Assembly: GCF_001949145.1 (NCBI RefSeq)
Contig: NW_019091358.1
Span: 922,053 to 986,052 of the forward strand
Direction of reading: 5' to 3'
DNA from: Acanthaster planci
Taxonomy: Eukaryota > Echinodermata > Asteroidea > Valvatida > Acanthasteridae
Length of the DNA stretch: 64,000 nt
In this document: positions 1 to 13,100 of the stretch, piece by piece
Layout of the letters: each line of letters opens with the position of its first letter
Position numbering within the stretch: position 1 is the stretch's first letter
Program-made: the position numbers and the translations under genes
Notes under the pieces: model-generated
What the model was told of the DNA's origin: nothing
Seen by the model: the letters and a program-made list of their open reading frames with translations, nothing else
Databases searched by the model: none

Positions 1-470
1 ACGATGTTATAAAGGTTTTTAGTGAATATCTTTTCAATGAAAATACTATATCTGGAGCTAAGCGTGGATTAGCTTTTTAAAAACCTTGTATTTCATGACT
101 GTGCATGACATTTCTCTATCCGCAACAACCAATTAAGTCGACAATGCGTAGTAAAATGAGGATTATCATCCACAGTGTTCTCTTGGAATATCTAGTTTGC
201 AATATTTGATCATAGACGAATCCCTGGAAAGGGCTGTTAGTAAATACATGACAACGGGTGCTATGTTTTATAGGGCACAGATGCACAACAGGATTGTTAC
301 ATTTCAGTTGTTTGACAAGGGCCTGTTGTGTTCAGAAAGCTGTTAGTTTTTGTATATTGCAAGGTTATTACTGCCATAAAGTACCTATGACGAGTAGAAT
401 AGACTTGGCCACAACTTAATACCTTGGTCGTATTGATTGGGTCTGTTTTTTTACGGTACAGTCGTGTGTT

Positions 471-560
471 TCCTACAAGTGGCTGCTAAGACTATAATTG
501 CACACCAGTGAAAATAAAAAGAATAATTCGCAAAACGTTAATAAAAATCCCACGAAGCTA
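471..560 (+). repeat. Interspersed repeat, copy related to 49080
   Basis: The stretch beginning CCTACAAGTGGCTGCTAAGA and running to the AATAAAAATCCCACG segment matches 49081-49165 at roughly three quarters of positions by eye. The copy at 49 kb continues into sequence that matches 4236-4372, so all three pieces may come from one dispersed element. Confidence 0.45.
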
Positions 561-597
561 TCGGGACACCAGAAAACAACTACTAAATACCCGTGTT

Positions 598-750
598 AGA
601 GTTGTACCCCAGAGTATACTCGGTCGGTACTCGATCATCAGTGCTCGAAAATTAATTGTACTTGGCTCGTACTCGATTCTTTGTTCTCGGCTTTTGGGCG
701 TACTCGACCTTAGGTACTCGGTTCTCGACCCTTGTACTCAAGAAACATTC
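598..750 (+). repeat. Irregular tandem repeat based on GTACTCG
   Basis: The heptamer GTACTCG or close variants (TATACTCG, GTGCTCG, TGTTCTCG, GGTTCTCG) recurs at short uneven spacing through this stretch. It creates a shadow open frame rich in YSIL/YSVL residues that I do not regard as coding. Confidence 0.5.
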
Positions 751-1664
751 TTGTACTTCACGTTTTTGTTAATTTTCGTTTCGGGCGCTGGGTGACGAGT
801 GAAGATTGTATTGCTCAACCTTGAACATAACGCCACCTGACACAGCGGTTTCACAATATATGAGTCTTTAACACATACAGAATGCTTACCGTTCCCCGGG
901 TACAACTACAAGGAGCCTTTGAGCTAGTCTAGTTTCCGCCTCAGCAGATTTTACTCTAGGAAATGGTAGCGCTGTTATGATCCGAGCTCATGCTCCTTGA
1001 GCGTAGCAGCACGTGGACTGACACTGACAGAGGGTTTCTTGCACTTTTTTGTAGATTTTTCATAGTTGACGTTTTCGGCGACTTATGATATGCAATTTTT
1101 TAGGCCAAAAAAGAGTTCTGGTTCTGGTTTTCCAACCGACCCTAATTATTCGGCGCAACCCTAAAATCTTTATCGGCAAGTTAGAAAAAATAATTTTAGT
1201 TTCAAATGAAAAAAACCCTGTTGTCTTTTCGGTCTTCCTTACACTACACAGTTCACGCACGCAGCTCTACAGCTGTATACGTCGTTAAAACATCGATGCT
1301 GCAGTAAGATTTCCAGAGCTCGATCTCTTGTCTATTTTTTCAGTGTTCATGACTTTAATATGAGGTTGTATTGCTCGTAGGCCGTAATTCGAAATGCTTT
1401 TGCAGACATTGGATGTTTGTCAAAGCAGTCTTCCAAAAGTCCTTGGCATATTAATTATCTGCGACAACCGGGAAGGTTTAAAATCTACCCTTAATGCGTT
1501 GTCCGGAAACGAGCGATTCAACGCGTTATTGCACGGAAACGTAGCGACCAAGTCTCATTGTAAGAGATTCCTGTACGAAACTACAAACTACGGACGCATA
1601 AATGCCCATCCTTGGTACCGCGTTATTGAGTTAATTTATCGTTGAAACAGGGAAGCATACACTG

Positions 1665-1830
1665 GATAACACTAATTTCAAAAATAAAATTATCCCCCAA
1701 ACACAACGATAACGCTTTGTGGAAACACTGATTTCAATGATAATATATCTCTGAAATGCACACTTCAAAGATAAGGTATCTCTAAAACACGGAATTCAAC
1801 GATAATGTATTTCGGAAAACCGGAACCAAC
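1665..1830 (+). repeat. Degenerate ~32-bp tandem repeat
   Basis: Four to five diverged units share the pattern AAACAC then ATTTCAACGATAATGTATCTC, with a spacing close to 31-33 bp. The units are too diverged to have a clear boundary. Confidence 0.45.
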
Positions 1831-3179
1831 TGCACAACACCAGGGTATCTTTTATTTTATCACAAAAATACAACAAATCATACAATTAAACTTGATGTAT
1901 GGAACAATCAACAGTCAACATTGCGTGTAAAGATGCACCTTTTTATAACCGTATTTCCCCGTGACGTTTTGGGGTCACCGGTATGTAATACACAATGAGT
2001 GTTTCTGGAATCGGCGAAAAAGCTGCTCGCAGAAACCCATTTTGGGGACATGTTTTCGATGATGAATGAGAAAACTGTGCTATTTATTCGTGTTAATTTT
2101 GGAGGATAGTCTTGTCATCTGTTGTTTATAGGTTATAGTTGGGGGAAGTGGATTCTTTACCCTGCCTCGTTGCTATTATTGCTTGACTGAAGTGCTTGAA
2201 TGATGTGAATTCAATATATTTGTATTGCTATAGCCAATACGCTGAGTAAATATCACAGTAATGTAATGTACCGATGTACCGATGTTGGTAACATATTTAA
2301 ATTTAATTTTATTCATGTTTGAATCAACATAGCATTCGCTTATGTATATATAGCTCAATTCAGCATCACCTATTTATGTTTAAAACTCGCTCATTCAGTA
2401 CATTTGATATTTTTAAACATCATAGTAACAGCATCATGTTGATAGTTTCAAGTTAAAATGATGGAGCTAACATGATACATCATACAAATATTATACCAAA
2501 ACATTTGACATGTTCTTCAAACATTTTATGGATGTTTGAGTTGGCACAACTATTGTTGAATGTCAAATATTGAAATGGGGCCTCATGTTGTCGGTCGGAT
2601 TGGGCACAAAGAGTTCAGTATTTAGGGGACTGCATATTTCATAGCATTATGGAACCTTACTTTGAGCTTTTTGAGTATTATGGGAATATGACTTCATAAA
2701 AACATGGCTCTAAAGTTTCGAAAAAATCATAAAGATGTCATAAAAATGTTTGTAAAACCATGCCACTACAGTATAAAGAAAACATCATTTAAAAATATGA
2801 CAACACTGCCATTGAAACATCTTTTCACGCTATTTAAACATTAGAAAGACGTTGTGCCAAAATTATCCCTTAAATGTCATGAAAACGTTTCTATGACTAT
2901 GTCACCATAAAAATTTTTGTAGTCTATACGTTATTAAAACGTCAATGTGTTTGCTGGGTAGAGATTCAAAATCAATGATGTGTTTTTGCGACAGCAAGAC
3001 GCGAGAATGCGCTGTTGACGGCGTAAGTGGCTATATACGGACCCAGTGCGGGCGTTTCACAATAGTCCAACTCCAAGATGCAACATGTTGGCCAGTCACA
3101 ATGAGCGAAAGGTTTCGACCTTTTCCATTCGCGCCTTGCCGGTCGACACGTCCGTTGTAGACGGTAAATCCGTCCTCCA

Positions 3180-3900
3180 GTAAAACTGTCGGGGGGAGGG
3201 ACAGAATTACCGACAGGTAAAAGCGCCCCACTGGCCAAATCAGTCCCCCTTAAGGTAATTTTGCCCCCCCCCCCTCTTTTGCCACACAGAAGTTGTAATT
3301 TTCGTGTTGGGTTTACGAATTCAGTCGACATGAAATGCAGTTAGGTCTTTTTGGCCCTTCATCAAGTTGTCAAAATCGGAGGAATGTGAGATGTAAAATC
3401 AACTGAGCTATGTTTCAAATGGGAAAAGGTAGCAATCCGTGTTCTGCAGACCTCTTACACGCGTAGTAATTCTCAGTTTTGCAGCAGCGCCGCATGGGGA
3501 TTACACGTACAACGACGGCTCAAATTTCTCATCTGGCATCTTGCCATCTCGTCGAGCCGCAACGCACGAATCATGGTCGAAGGATTGTCCAGGATAGCAC
3601 TCCTCATCCAATGGCCGTGCTTTGACTTAACGAGCATTCAAGAAAAAGCACGCTGTCTGTCCAAACGCTGCGCGGGAAAGCAGTTGAAATAAACTGATTT
3701 ACAGTCTGGGTCAGACTTGTGGCATCTCACGGGAGACACATTTCCCGGGGGGGGGACAAGTTTACCGTTTAGTAAGGGGGACAAATTTACCTGGAGGGGG
3801 ACAAATTTACCCAGGTAAAACACTTTTACTGGGATGCAATTCGTTAAAAGTGTCCGGGGACATTTACTGGGGGGAACAGTTTTAACGTTTTCTCTTGGCG
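3180..3900 (+). repeat. G-rich repeats with GGGGGACAAATTTACC units
   Basis: Two clusters (about 3180-3275 and 3735-3885) contain repeated GGGGACA(A)xTTTACC words and their complements, beside C10 and G9-10 runs. The words are locally palindromic (GGTAAA with TTTACC). Open frames across these clusters are composition artefacts. Confidence 0.4.
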
Positions 3901-4235
3901 GCAGACTACATGCATTGTGAAACACCCATATTAACAATGGCACACATGCGACACGTTAGTAATGGCATTCCGCACCGTTTACATGCGCGCTTTCCCATGA
4001 GCGTCGAGCTGGATCAAGAGAGGGCGTGATTTTCCTATCAACGGAGGCTCATTTAGTCGGAACTGAACTTAGCTTGTGCACGAACGAGTATGAATGCAAG
4101 CGTTACGGTCGCCTCGCACCAACACAATAGGACACTCTCCACCGATATGGCTCTTTTCAACCAATGAGGGGGTGCTTCTGCTCGAGGCGGATAGGCTTTG
4201 ATATACCCGTGTCCCACCTCACTGCTATGGGAACG

Positions 4236-4372
4236 CGCGCGTTGTCGATTTTGTATGGATTTGAGGTAAAATCGAAAACCAAACCAAAAGGTGATATTTC
4301 TGCAAACTTTGGCCGCCCACATAAATTGCATGCAAAGGGACAGTGGTCTATAGTGTTTGGTCCCAATCATCG
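4236..4372 (+). repeat. Interspersed repeat, copy related to 49250
   Basis: A block including GATTTGAGG, AATCGAAAAC, AAAAGGTGAT, TTTCTGCAAA and GTGGTCTATA occurs in the same order at about 49255-49365. By eye the two copies agree at about 75-80 percent of positions. Confidence 0.5.
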
Positions 4373-7300
4373 GGTTCGTTCAACCGACAGTATCCTGAGT
4401 GTCTACTAGAAGTGAAGTGGCCGCAATCGCTGGCTAAGGGTTGCAGGCAAGTAATTAAGCTCCAAATTGCCTGCGCGACCAAATCACAATTCGCATGTCC
4501 TCAAAGACTAAAATGGTGTGGAAGCCACCATCAGCAGGACTGCAAGTTACTTATGAGAAACCTTAACAAAACAGAAATCTCCCCATGGCTCTATTTAGGT
4601 GTCAGTTTTCAAAATAGCTATGGGCTTCCAGACTATAGTGTAGGGACGGCCTTATGCTTGTGGGATGGGAATATCTTCAAAGTCAGTGGTTAATCAAGCA
4701 AAAAAGAACAGGAAAAAGAGAGACCAGGAAATCAGCTTAAATAAGTGTGACTCTTGAACGCCCGAGAAACCAAGGCAGCTTATTTACTAATCTGCAACCA
4801 TTTGAACGAGTGATGTTACATGCAGCCGCCCCATAACTCTTGGACACTGCCCGAGAAGGCTCGGTGGTCGCACAGCTCTCTCGTGGTTGCTCCTTCAAAA
4901 TCCGGGATTATATTCACAGGCAGTGTGATGACTATATTGTCACCTTGGGTTCAGCGCTAAATTTACGCGCCAAGGAAAGGAGCCACTTTTCGATTTCACT
5001 TGATTCTTTGAGTATAGGGTTCTTATCTCCTCTAATGCCATTGCAATTTCCTGTCCACCTTTGTAATCGATTGAGGGAAAATGGACCCCTCAAACACGAT
5101 TTCACCTTGCACTGAGACGGGCCAGCTGCATCAGGCCTTTTCTTGTAGATAAGATCGGTAATGCCAGTAGGACGAAATTAACGAAAGGATCCATCTGGTT
5201 TGTCTGTACTGGACCCAGGGAGTCCACAATAGCAGAAGACAGCCTTCAAATCATCCCCATTATTGGCAGCGAAAACTCTCTTGACAGTGGTAATTGGAGT
5301 ATACCGCTTCCAGATTCTGATCAAGCTTTGAAGGATGTGAGATTTAAAGTTCATTTTACCATTGAATTCAGGAACAGCTGATTTCGGCGTGTTATTGACG
5401 GAGAGCTGTCCTCGTGTCGAACAGGGGCAGCCTCCGTAATAGATGGAGAATGAATATGCAAATCCCCCAGGACGCCTTGAATGAAGAATTTAATTTATAA
5501 CAGAGTGTCTGTTGTATGCGGCTTACCATTCCTACGGGAATTATGAATGATAGTACCGATATGAACGGTGTTGGGTTACGGTAAGAAATGAAGGAAAGAA
5601 ATATAGCTACACTACAGTAATTTATGTCATGGAGCTTTGATTAGTCCCGGCTAGTTCTACACCCACACAATAATAAAATGCACACTGAAGTCAATCCATC
5701 GGTCCTGTATACGGACCTCTCCAGTGGTAAAAATAACAGTGTCCCTCAGCCGATATTGCGTCGATTGCCAGAAGGTTCAGTTGCCAACGCAATTTGCTGT
5801 AGCAAACAAGCAATCGGAAGCAGACAGTTTTCTTTTCTTAGGAAATTTGAAACTCAGTTGTGGGGACGAAAACTGTCCTTGCGACGAATTTGTCACCACA
5901 GCTACGGCGCCAGTATGGGGAGGGTGTTTTCTCACGCTGCATGTTGGTCAGCAATCTCCTAACGGTTTCCTGGTAACGGTCTCATTCTCCTCAAATCACG
6001 TTCAACAAAACGGCGGAATTTACGCGTCTACATTTCTCATTAGAACAACTAGTGATTTTTCACTTGTTAGACTTTGATACGTTGGTGTTTCCCCAAGTCG
6101 TTCTCGGTAACACTGTGAAGGATAGGGAATCATCCCGTCAATGGTGAACGTTCAAGAAATTGGCCATTAGTTTGTAGTTAATAACTCGTCTGTTTTGTGT
6201 TATCTCAAGCTTTCATTTGAAGGCAGTGTATATAGGATTTGCAAGGTCTCAAAAACGGGACTGTCGAATTATCTTGAAATATCTTACTGTAAAGTAATTA
6301 CATAATAGTGTCAGACAATCTGTGAAATCTTAACGCCAGGAATGCTGTCATTTTCAAGAAAAGAGAAATGTTCTGTTATTTTCCAAAGCGCGTCCGTTGG
6401 GAAATACAATTCGTGCAAATATCGCAACCGATAACGGGCGCAACAAAAATGTGTGAAGCATTGACCTGCTGGAAGAGTCTATATCAACGGGTAATACAGT
6501 AACTGTCAACGCCTTCGGTAAGCCTAAATTAATTAACTAAAGAAATAATACATAATCGTGACTGACAGTCTGAAGGATAATTTCGACTGGCTTAAGATTT
6601 AAGTTTGGTAGTTTACCTTAAGTAAATATATCATCTCGCTACCACTCTTTAAGATAATGGTATGGTCCACTGGCCGTTCCTTCGGAGCTCAGAACCGAAG
6701 CGTGGCTTCCTCGAACAAAACCTCCAATTTCGAGACATTTAGCTTTCTGTTTTCCAATAACCGTAACTCTCATGCCCAAAATACAAGGAGTTTTACCACA
6801 TTTGTTTAGTAAGTGTTTTAAATGGGCACTGACGGTGTGTGGACAGTTTTTGACCTACGTATGTACGTGTGGAGAGCGAATAGTGACTGTGTGGTCGATC
6901 GTGCACGTGTACATATTCACATGTACATGTACATGGTTGCGCAGTGACTGAGGTGACTGCAGTCACTTTACTGCCCGATGAAACAACGTTTATTCGACAG
7001 ATTCTCGGCGTTGTATTGTTGAAGAGGAAAACAAACTTGAAGGTAAATTTGCTAACAACTAGTACTACGCGAAGCCATGGAAAAGTGCATTTTTGAAGGC
7101 CGTAATCGGTCTGCAGATCGACCTCGCCTGTGCATTAAGGGACGTCCTGTGGCCCATGGATTTTTGCGAAACAAATTACACGGGCTGCGCTTCGAGGGTT
7201 AATTAATGTCGATAACAAACCAAAACGCAAGGATTCTATTTCACTAGAGGCAGTGTACAGTATTAGCATTTTCAGCAATTTGTCAAAATTGGCCGATTTG

Positions 7301-7758
7301 GGGGCCTGTGATTTACTTTGCGTATCATTTCACGAACTGTTTTAATTTGTTGAGATCACGTGTGCTTTGTGAAACATCGATTAAAACGCTGTTCATTTTT
7401 AACCCTGATGGTCGTCTTGTTATATTTTGAGTACGTGAAACAGAGACTTAGCCACCGCTATTCTCATGAAGCCCACTACCGCTAACACCTTCACCAGCAC
7501 GTTTTCGAGGCCTATGCTTCTGTAATAAGTGGACGCAAAATATTACGACATGCAAATTTCTTTTGACCATCACACGCAGGCCCCAACAGGCTGCCTTGCA
7601 TGGGATTGCATGTACACTGTGTTGGGAATGTTAACATTTAAGACTTAAAGGTTTTCATGGTGAAAGGAACTAGATTTATAGTAAAGATTGCGGTAACACC
7701 ATGTATTTATCTCTTCTTTGAGTATGTGTGGTTCTGAGAAGAACCGGGGAATAACTCA

Positions 7759-7832
7759 ACGTTTCGAACAGTGTACTCTGTCCGTCTTCAGGAGACTTCC
7801 TGAAGACGGACAGAGTACACTGTTCGAAACGT
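7759..7832. repeat. Perfect 34-bp-arm palindrome
   Basis: Left arm 7759-7792 and right arm 7799-7832 are exact reverse complements, separated by the 6-base loop AGACTT. The arms contain GTCCGTCTTCAGG / CCTGAAGACGGAC and end in ACGTTTCGAAC / GTTCGAAACGT. The perfect match implies recent origin or continued correction, unlike the decayed repeats nearby. The CTGAAGA and CGAAAC words recall a hammerhead ribozyme core, but the helix closing pair fails (see rejected items). Confidence 0.9.
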
Positions 7833-8121
7833 CGAAATGTAGAAAAAAAATTAGGGGACGTAGGGAGCAGAACTAAAGAAAAATAGCAAACCCCGGTGAA
7901 TTGCCAGTTGTAAAAGGAGATCGTTTACGGCCGACGAAGAATTGCATTGCGCGCTAGTCTTCACTCGTATACTTAAATTATCGTAGTTATCGCCTTGACT
8001 AAAGGCTAATAACCGCATATTTCGCACGTGAAGGCTTCGAATGTGTAAGATAGGGTAATTGAACTAATTTTACTCACGTTCGTCTGAGCTGATCATACAT
8101 TATTGGATTCATTTCCCCCAG

Positions 8122-8316
8122 GAACCGAGCAGATTGTGTCGCTGGCTGCGGTGTCAGTCCACCGGTGCTGCCTCGTAGTGCGACCCTTCACAGCTCAGAA
8201 GATGACACTGCGTTGGGCCCTGATCTTCATTTCTATGACATGGGCCTACTCCTTGATCGTATCCCTTCCTCCAGCCATGGGATGGAACTCTTATGTCTTG
8301 GAAGGAACTGGGACAG
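8122..8316 (+). CDS. Ciliary-type opsin, exon for TM3 end, TM4 and loop 2
   Basis: The exon follows a pyrimidine-rich acceptor ending CAG at 8119-8121 and ends before GTTGGT at 8317. It carries two phase bases, 64 full codons and one phase base, so both flanking codons are split. The reading is GTEQIVSLAAVSVHRCC, then a TM4 ending SLPPAMGW, then loop 2 with YVLEGTGT. It aligns without gaps to rhodopsin from Gly121 through Glu181 to residue 185. The split first glycine matches intron 1 of vertebrate visual opsins. Glu181, the ancestral counterion in many opsins, is present. The (D/E)RY motif is replaced by His-Arg-Cys. The Glu113 position lies in the missing upstream exon. As a seven-helix receptor it would act in photoreceptor membrane, binding retinal and coupling to a G protein; this is family knowledge. 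Confidence 0.93.
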
Positions 8317-9946
8317 GTTGGTGTTTTTTCCTGTGCTATTGCTGCCTTGGCGTTAACTTAACAACACATCAATAACGCTTGAATTATGTGAAATGTTAAC
8401 CAAGAACGTATTCTGCAGTGTCTACTCCTTTTAAATTTAATTTCACGTCTCTTTTTGTATACTCTTCACCCGAGGACGCTGCAGCTGTTAGTCATTCCAG
8501 AAAGACACTGTTCATGGGGAGGGGGTCATTTCAACTTGTGAAGAGAAAATTTGGTCAATGGAGATAATCTGAGAAAACGTTGTTCTCTTGATTACATTCA
8601 TGGAGTGAACCAGTCCATTGGGGCGCATAGATATGCACTAGTGAGCCAATGGCCAGTCCACTTGCGCATATTACCTGCCTGTTTGTTTCGCGAAGATCGG
8701 GTTCGCTATCAGCAATCCGAGGTTGGTTCACTGATACCAAAACCCGTCTAATGGACGGCGCGAACCAGCCTTGAGGCTACTGATCGAGATTGCTGGTTCA
8801 TAATTCTGATTGGCTAAAACACGGTCACGCGGGGTTAACTAACAGGCTAAGTTCAATGATGACCTAGCCACAAATGAAGAATGCTAATCCTACCTCGATT
8901 AAAACTGGCATTTAAAGTAATCTCACTCTTTTTTGGACGATCCATCTAAATATCGAAATCAACTTCCAATTTGCATTTTAAAAATAAATTACCGAACTAA
9001 AAGACCCTGAAAAAAAAAACGCTAAAAGATTTTAACCGAGGGATGTTTTGTCGAAGTCAAACTTCATCGCATCGGCATAGTTCAGGTTTTTGTTGTCTGT
9101 AGTGCCCATCAAGTTGAGGTCATTTAGAATGTCAAGACCCTTGGAGCAAGCCTCACTGTCTGAGTGATGGCCATAGGCAGTTGTTCTGAGACTTCGCCTA
9201 GATTGTCCATCGGTTGGAGAAAAGATCTGTCCCCAGCGGGCTTTGATTAGACCCTACTCTTGTGCCCGTCCAAGCAACATTAAGCCAGTGCTAACGCACG
9301 CCACTGGCACTTTCCGGAATGTCATTTGCTCAGCAGACTTGGCAATTACGTCGTGGATCTTTGCTCTTTTTTTGGAGAGGAATCTGAAATTTGCGCGCTC
9401 AGATGCCATTACGTCTGTCTAATGGAACAACCCACCGTACCAAACCCTACAAGCTTAGCGCAACAACCTCAAGCGTCGAATAAGATGCCAAACCGAATAG
9501 TATCCCATAAACAAACAACGAAAGTTTACTTTCGAAAAAATTCGTGTATTTGTGTTTCTTTTTGCAAAATGACAGGAAAAAAATGCAATAAACTATGACA
9601 CACACAAAATGAAGTATTTTCGGCTTGTAGAAGTTTACCACCCAGAACTAACAAAAAAGAGAGGCTTCACAAAGAGACTTTGCTTAATGGTCATCATGAA
9701 TATTTTAAATTTCTTACTTCTCTCAAAGTCATTCAGTATAATGAATGTTTATGAATACAGTGGTAAGAATCTCATGGAGGTTATAGATTGTTATATTCCA
9801 TGGAGCGAAGTGCAATAGAACATCCAGTCCAATTATACAACTCTAGAAACTTCTGGATATTTTCCTTGTGTTTATATAAATCGCTATTTTCCTTTCTCAG
9901 ACCGACATAAAATTGTGACACGTAGTTATCATGTTTTGAATCCTTT

Positions 9947-10158
9947 CAAAGGCGGATCTAGAGGCCTATCTTCCCCCCCCAAAAAAAAGAGGGGAGGCGA
10001 TATTTTGGTATATTTCATCCTTCTCCCTCGGAAAAGGGTCTGAAAAGCCTCCAAAGGTAGCCTCAGCCCTCAGAAAGGCCGGTTCAAAAATTTGTGACTC
10101 CCCACTGAAAGAAAAAAAAAAAGATTCCCCAGAAAATTTAGTTTTGAACCCGCCCCTG
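9947..10158. mobile_element. Candidate hAT-type MITE
   Basis: The left end begins CAAAGGCGGATCTAG and the right end, read on the other strand, begins CAGGGGCGGGTTC. This resembles the CAGxGGCGGATC ends common in hAT-derived non-autonomous elements. Flanking octamers AATCCTTT (9939-9946) and AATCACTT (10159-10166) agree at six of eight bases, as expected for an aged 8-bp target duplication. The interior is low-complexity with C8 and A-rich runs and encodes nothing. Confidence 0.5.
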
Positions 10159-13100
10159 AATCACTTGATGTTTTAAGAGATCATATCTAATTGGTCTCTT
10201 TATTTGAGAAGCATACACTTTGCTTACGAGTGCAGAAATCTCTCAGTGCGCTGTGCTGGCGTGCGCGTTGGTTTGACTAAAATGAGCCCCTTCACTGTTA
10301 CATTTACACAATTTGTGTGGTATTCTCCATGAAGTTGAATTATTTGATGTCACATGATCTGCAGTTCGCCAGTCATAATTACGACAGAGAATCAGGTTCA
10401 GTATAAACACACCTAGTAGCTTTATTCTTGTGACAGCTATGAAAATTCACCAGCTTCGTCCCAACGGGCTCCGTGAACGTCCCTTCACTAGCGCCGGGTC
10501 GCGTCATACCGGTCATCTGGAAAAACAACACCGACTGGCCATTCATTTTAATGTAAATCGCTCTGCGCTCGCATGTGGTGAATATATGGTGCGCGCAGTT
10601 GACTGTAGACTACACATTGATATCCAACCTTGTTACCATTGTTACAAGCTTAGTTTGCTTCCAAGCAACCTCGTCTCCCTGGTGCCGAGCAGTGTGCCCC
10701 AATGGCTACCAGCTCTCACCCTTGGATTGAATCGTTTGCATATCCAACAATCTTGGATACGTATGTAAATGAATAGTCTGGTGCCTGGCCATGCGTTCGT
10801 TTCAGAGTGCACTCTCTGGTACTAACACATCACAGAGTAAATTCTCCGTGGCCTGTTAAATGGAGGAACGTGATTTTTTTTCAACGATAAAGAAACAAAA
10901 TCTCATTCGACTAATTTACCAAATTTATGATTTTAATCAAAATGAAGAAGAGAGGATGGTTTAGAAGGAGAAACTGGATGTAATAACTGCAGCGAACAGG
11001 ACACGAGATAAATCGTTTTCTCGCTAATTGTCCATCGAATCAGAATACGGGAAGAAAGTTTGTTTTAAAGGGGTTATTTTTGGAAGCAAAACTGGAAATA
11101 AACTTAAATATTAAGGAAGCAGTGGAGATGAGGTTGGGTTCTCACACCAGCAATACTGACTAATGTTGAGAGATCTGTGGTCTGGTTGCAGCCTCGGTAA
11201 CGTGACTAAAAAGGGAGGAATTCCTTTCGGTTACAAAACTTTCCGAAATTGGCCGACCCATTTCTAATGCGAATCTATTTCTTTGATAATTCAATAATAT
11301 CTGCAAATATTGGGCTTGGATGCTTTTCTTTGCCGAATTCCTGCATGCATCATTTTAAAACAGTCACCCAAATGTATATATTTTTGTGCATATTGGTCTC
11401 AACTTTTGCATCAACTCTGATTATGCCGACTATAAAAAAACCGGAATTTAATTTGTTTGCTGCATCAGAAGATGGAAGGGACATCCTAGGCATGTAGCCA
11501 CTTGAATTTGCCCCCTTTCTCCCCTAACACGTGACTCTTTGCACATCCATTCCACAAGGAACCGTAAAAATGGCACCCAATCCATCGAGTTATTAAACTT
11601 GCCGTAGCTCTGTCATTGTGCCACAATTATTGGAAAGTCATCGTAGCACAGCATAATTGCTGGTGCGTCGAACATGCAGCCGATCAAGTCGTTTGTTCTT
11701 GTAATATCTATGGGCTCTATTGTCGAGGACTCTTTTAAAGATTCAAATGCCTTTAATGTCATAAAACCTTTTTTGGTTTTTAACACCAGGCCTTCAATTT
11801 CCGTTATAAAGAGGACGACCGAGGCACGCATATCGAAGCAGCACAGGTCCACGCAGTTCAGCGAGAGAAGAAAATAGCACGGAGTCGATTCGGCTATAAT
11901 TGAATTCGATTGGGTGTTCGATTTATCAATTGGCTGTAACAAATGCCCTACCTGAAAAGCCGAAACACAATATGCATGTTTGTGTGGTAAACTATTGGTT
12001 GAAAAAGGAAGTTTAGGATACAACTGATGCTTGGGCGAACTGGTAATTTCTTCTCCCAGTGAAAAATATCACTACAAAAATTGAGAAGAAAATCCTAAAA
12101 GGAACATTTTTCATGGCCTTGTTGATAGGCAGCAACGTCAGCTGCCGCTTGATTTATTTTGAATCTAAAATGAGTCCATCCCTTGATTTGATTTCAAACT
12201 TCGAATATTAAATTAATCGGAGCAGCTCTGTCAAAGAGCCGGATACAGACGAGTTTAATTTAAGCAAGGCGACGTATACCTGACCCCAAGCTCCCTAGAA
12301 AGAGCATTAGATCGGTTGAATTAAATGTCAACAAGAAAGGTAGAGCCTACGTTTAAGCCACCGTAAGCTGTCAATTCCGTCACCGTTTTCCCAGACCGAA
12401 GCGCGAGTAGGCTTACTGTGTAAGGCTACAATTTTTTAAACTCTCCTGTGTAGAGACACTTTGCGAAATCGGCGTAACAAACAATTTGGGTAACAAGAAC
12501 TGACATCTGGGTGTGTAAACTGACAAACAAGTCCGATGTAGCGGCTGTTACCTAAAGGAGAAAAACAGGTGAAAGGATTTTCCACAATTTAGTGTATCCA
12601 TTGAGGGTTTGAGAAAAAGTGTATGCCTCGAAATATTTTACCTTGGAAAATTCCAAATACTTGTGTGGATGCAGTGCTGGTTACAGGTCGTGAAAACAAT
12701 ATTACTCAGTTCCTTAACCTTCAAAGAGCCAGGAGCGGAATTTGCCCTCTCCCCGACATATTTTTTTCAGGAGTTAAGCCTTTAGGAGTTTTTAGAGTAA
12801 CTCTTTCCAGTCATTTTCAGTCAAAATTGGCAAAAAGAATTAGGCCTATCCTCACTGTATATAAGTAATGATTTATTTCTATTTGAGATCAAGTTGAAAA
12901 ACCGAAATTCAGAAAAACTGTTCCAATATTGAGACTGAGCAAAATGGGAAAATGACACAATCGTGGAACTTATTAAATGAAGGAACATAAAAAATGGATA
13001 GATGAAAAAGTACAAGCTGGCTTAGACTGATTTTGACCAGTAAAAAATAAGCATTATATAGTGATATTTGGTCTAGAAATTACATACAAAGTGCAAAATG

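Larger units (their letters stand above)
1..8121. other. Non-coding flank or opsin intron 1
   Basis: No open frame here resembles a known protein. I looked for the missing first opsin exon (TM1 to TM3, with a GN motif in TM1 and an LAxxD motif in TM2) and did not see it. The acceptor at 8120-8121 requires an upstream exon, so the DNA just left of it is intron. Where intron 1 begins cannot be told from this window. The stretch holds short interspersed repeats, a GTACTCG cluster, G-rich repeats near 3.2 and 3.8 kb and a long palindrome at 7.8 kb, listed separately. Confidence 0.6.

Noticed and set aside
2945-3331. Overlapping open frames on both strands near 3 kb
   Set aside because: They depend on the G-rich repeat cluster and show no conserved domain.
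5678-6077. Overlapping + strand open frames as candidate first opsin exon
   Set aside because: No TM1/TM2 hydrophobic pattern, no GN or LAxxD motif, and no donor in the required phase.
7799-7832. Hammerhead ribozyme core (CTGAAGA ... CGAAAC) in the palindrome
   Set aside because: The first bases after CTGAAGA and before GAAA are both C and cannot close helix II, and no cleavable stem III/stem I layout is present; a plain palindrome explains it.
11613-12023. 136-codon minus-strand open frame
   Set aside because: Composition is not absurd, but no domain, splice pattern or homologue comes to mind; intron 2 of the opsin lies on the other strand.
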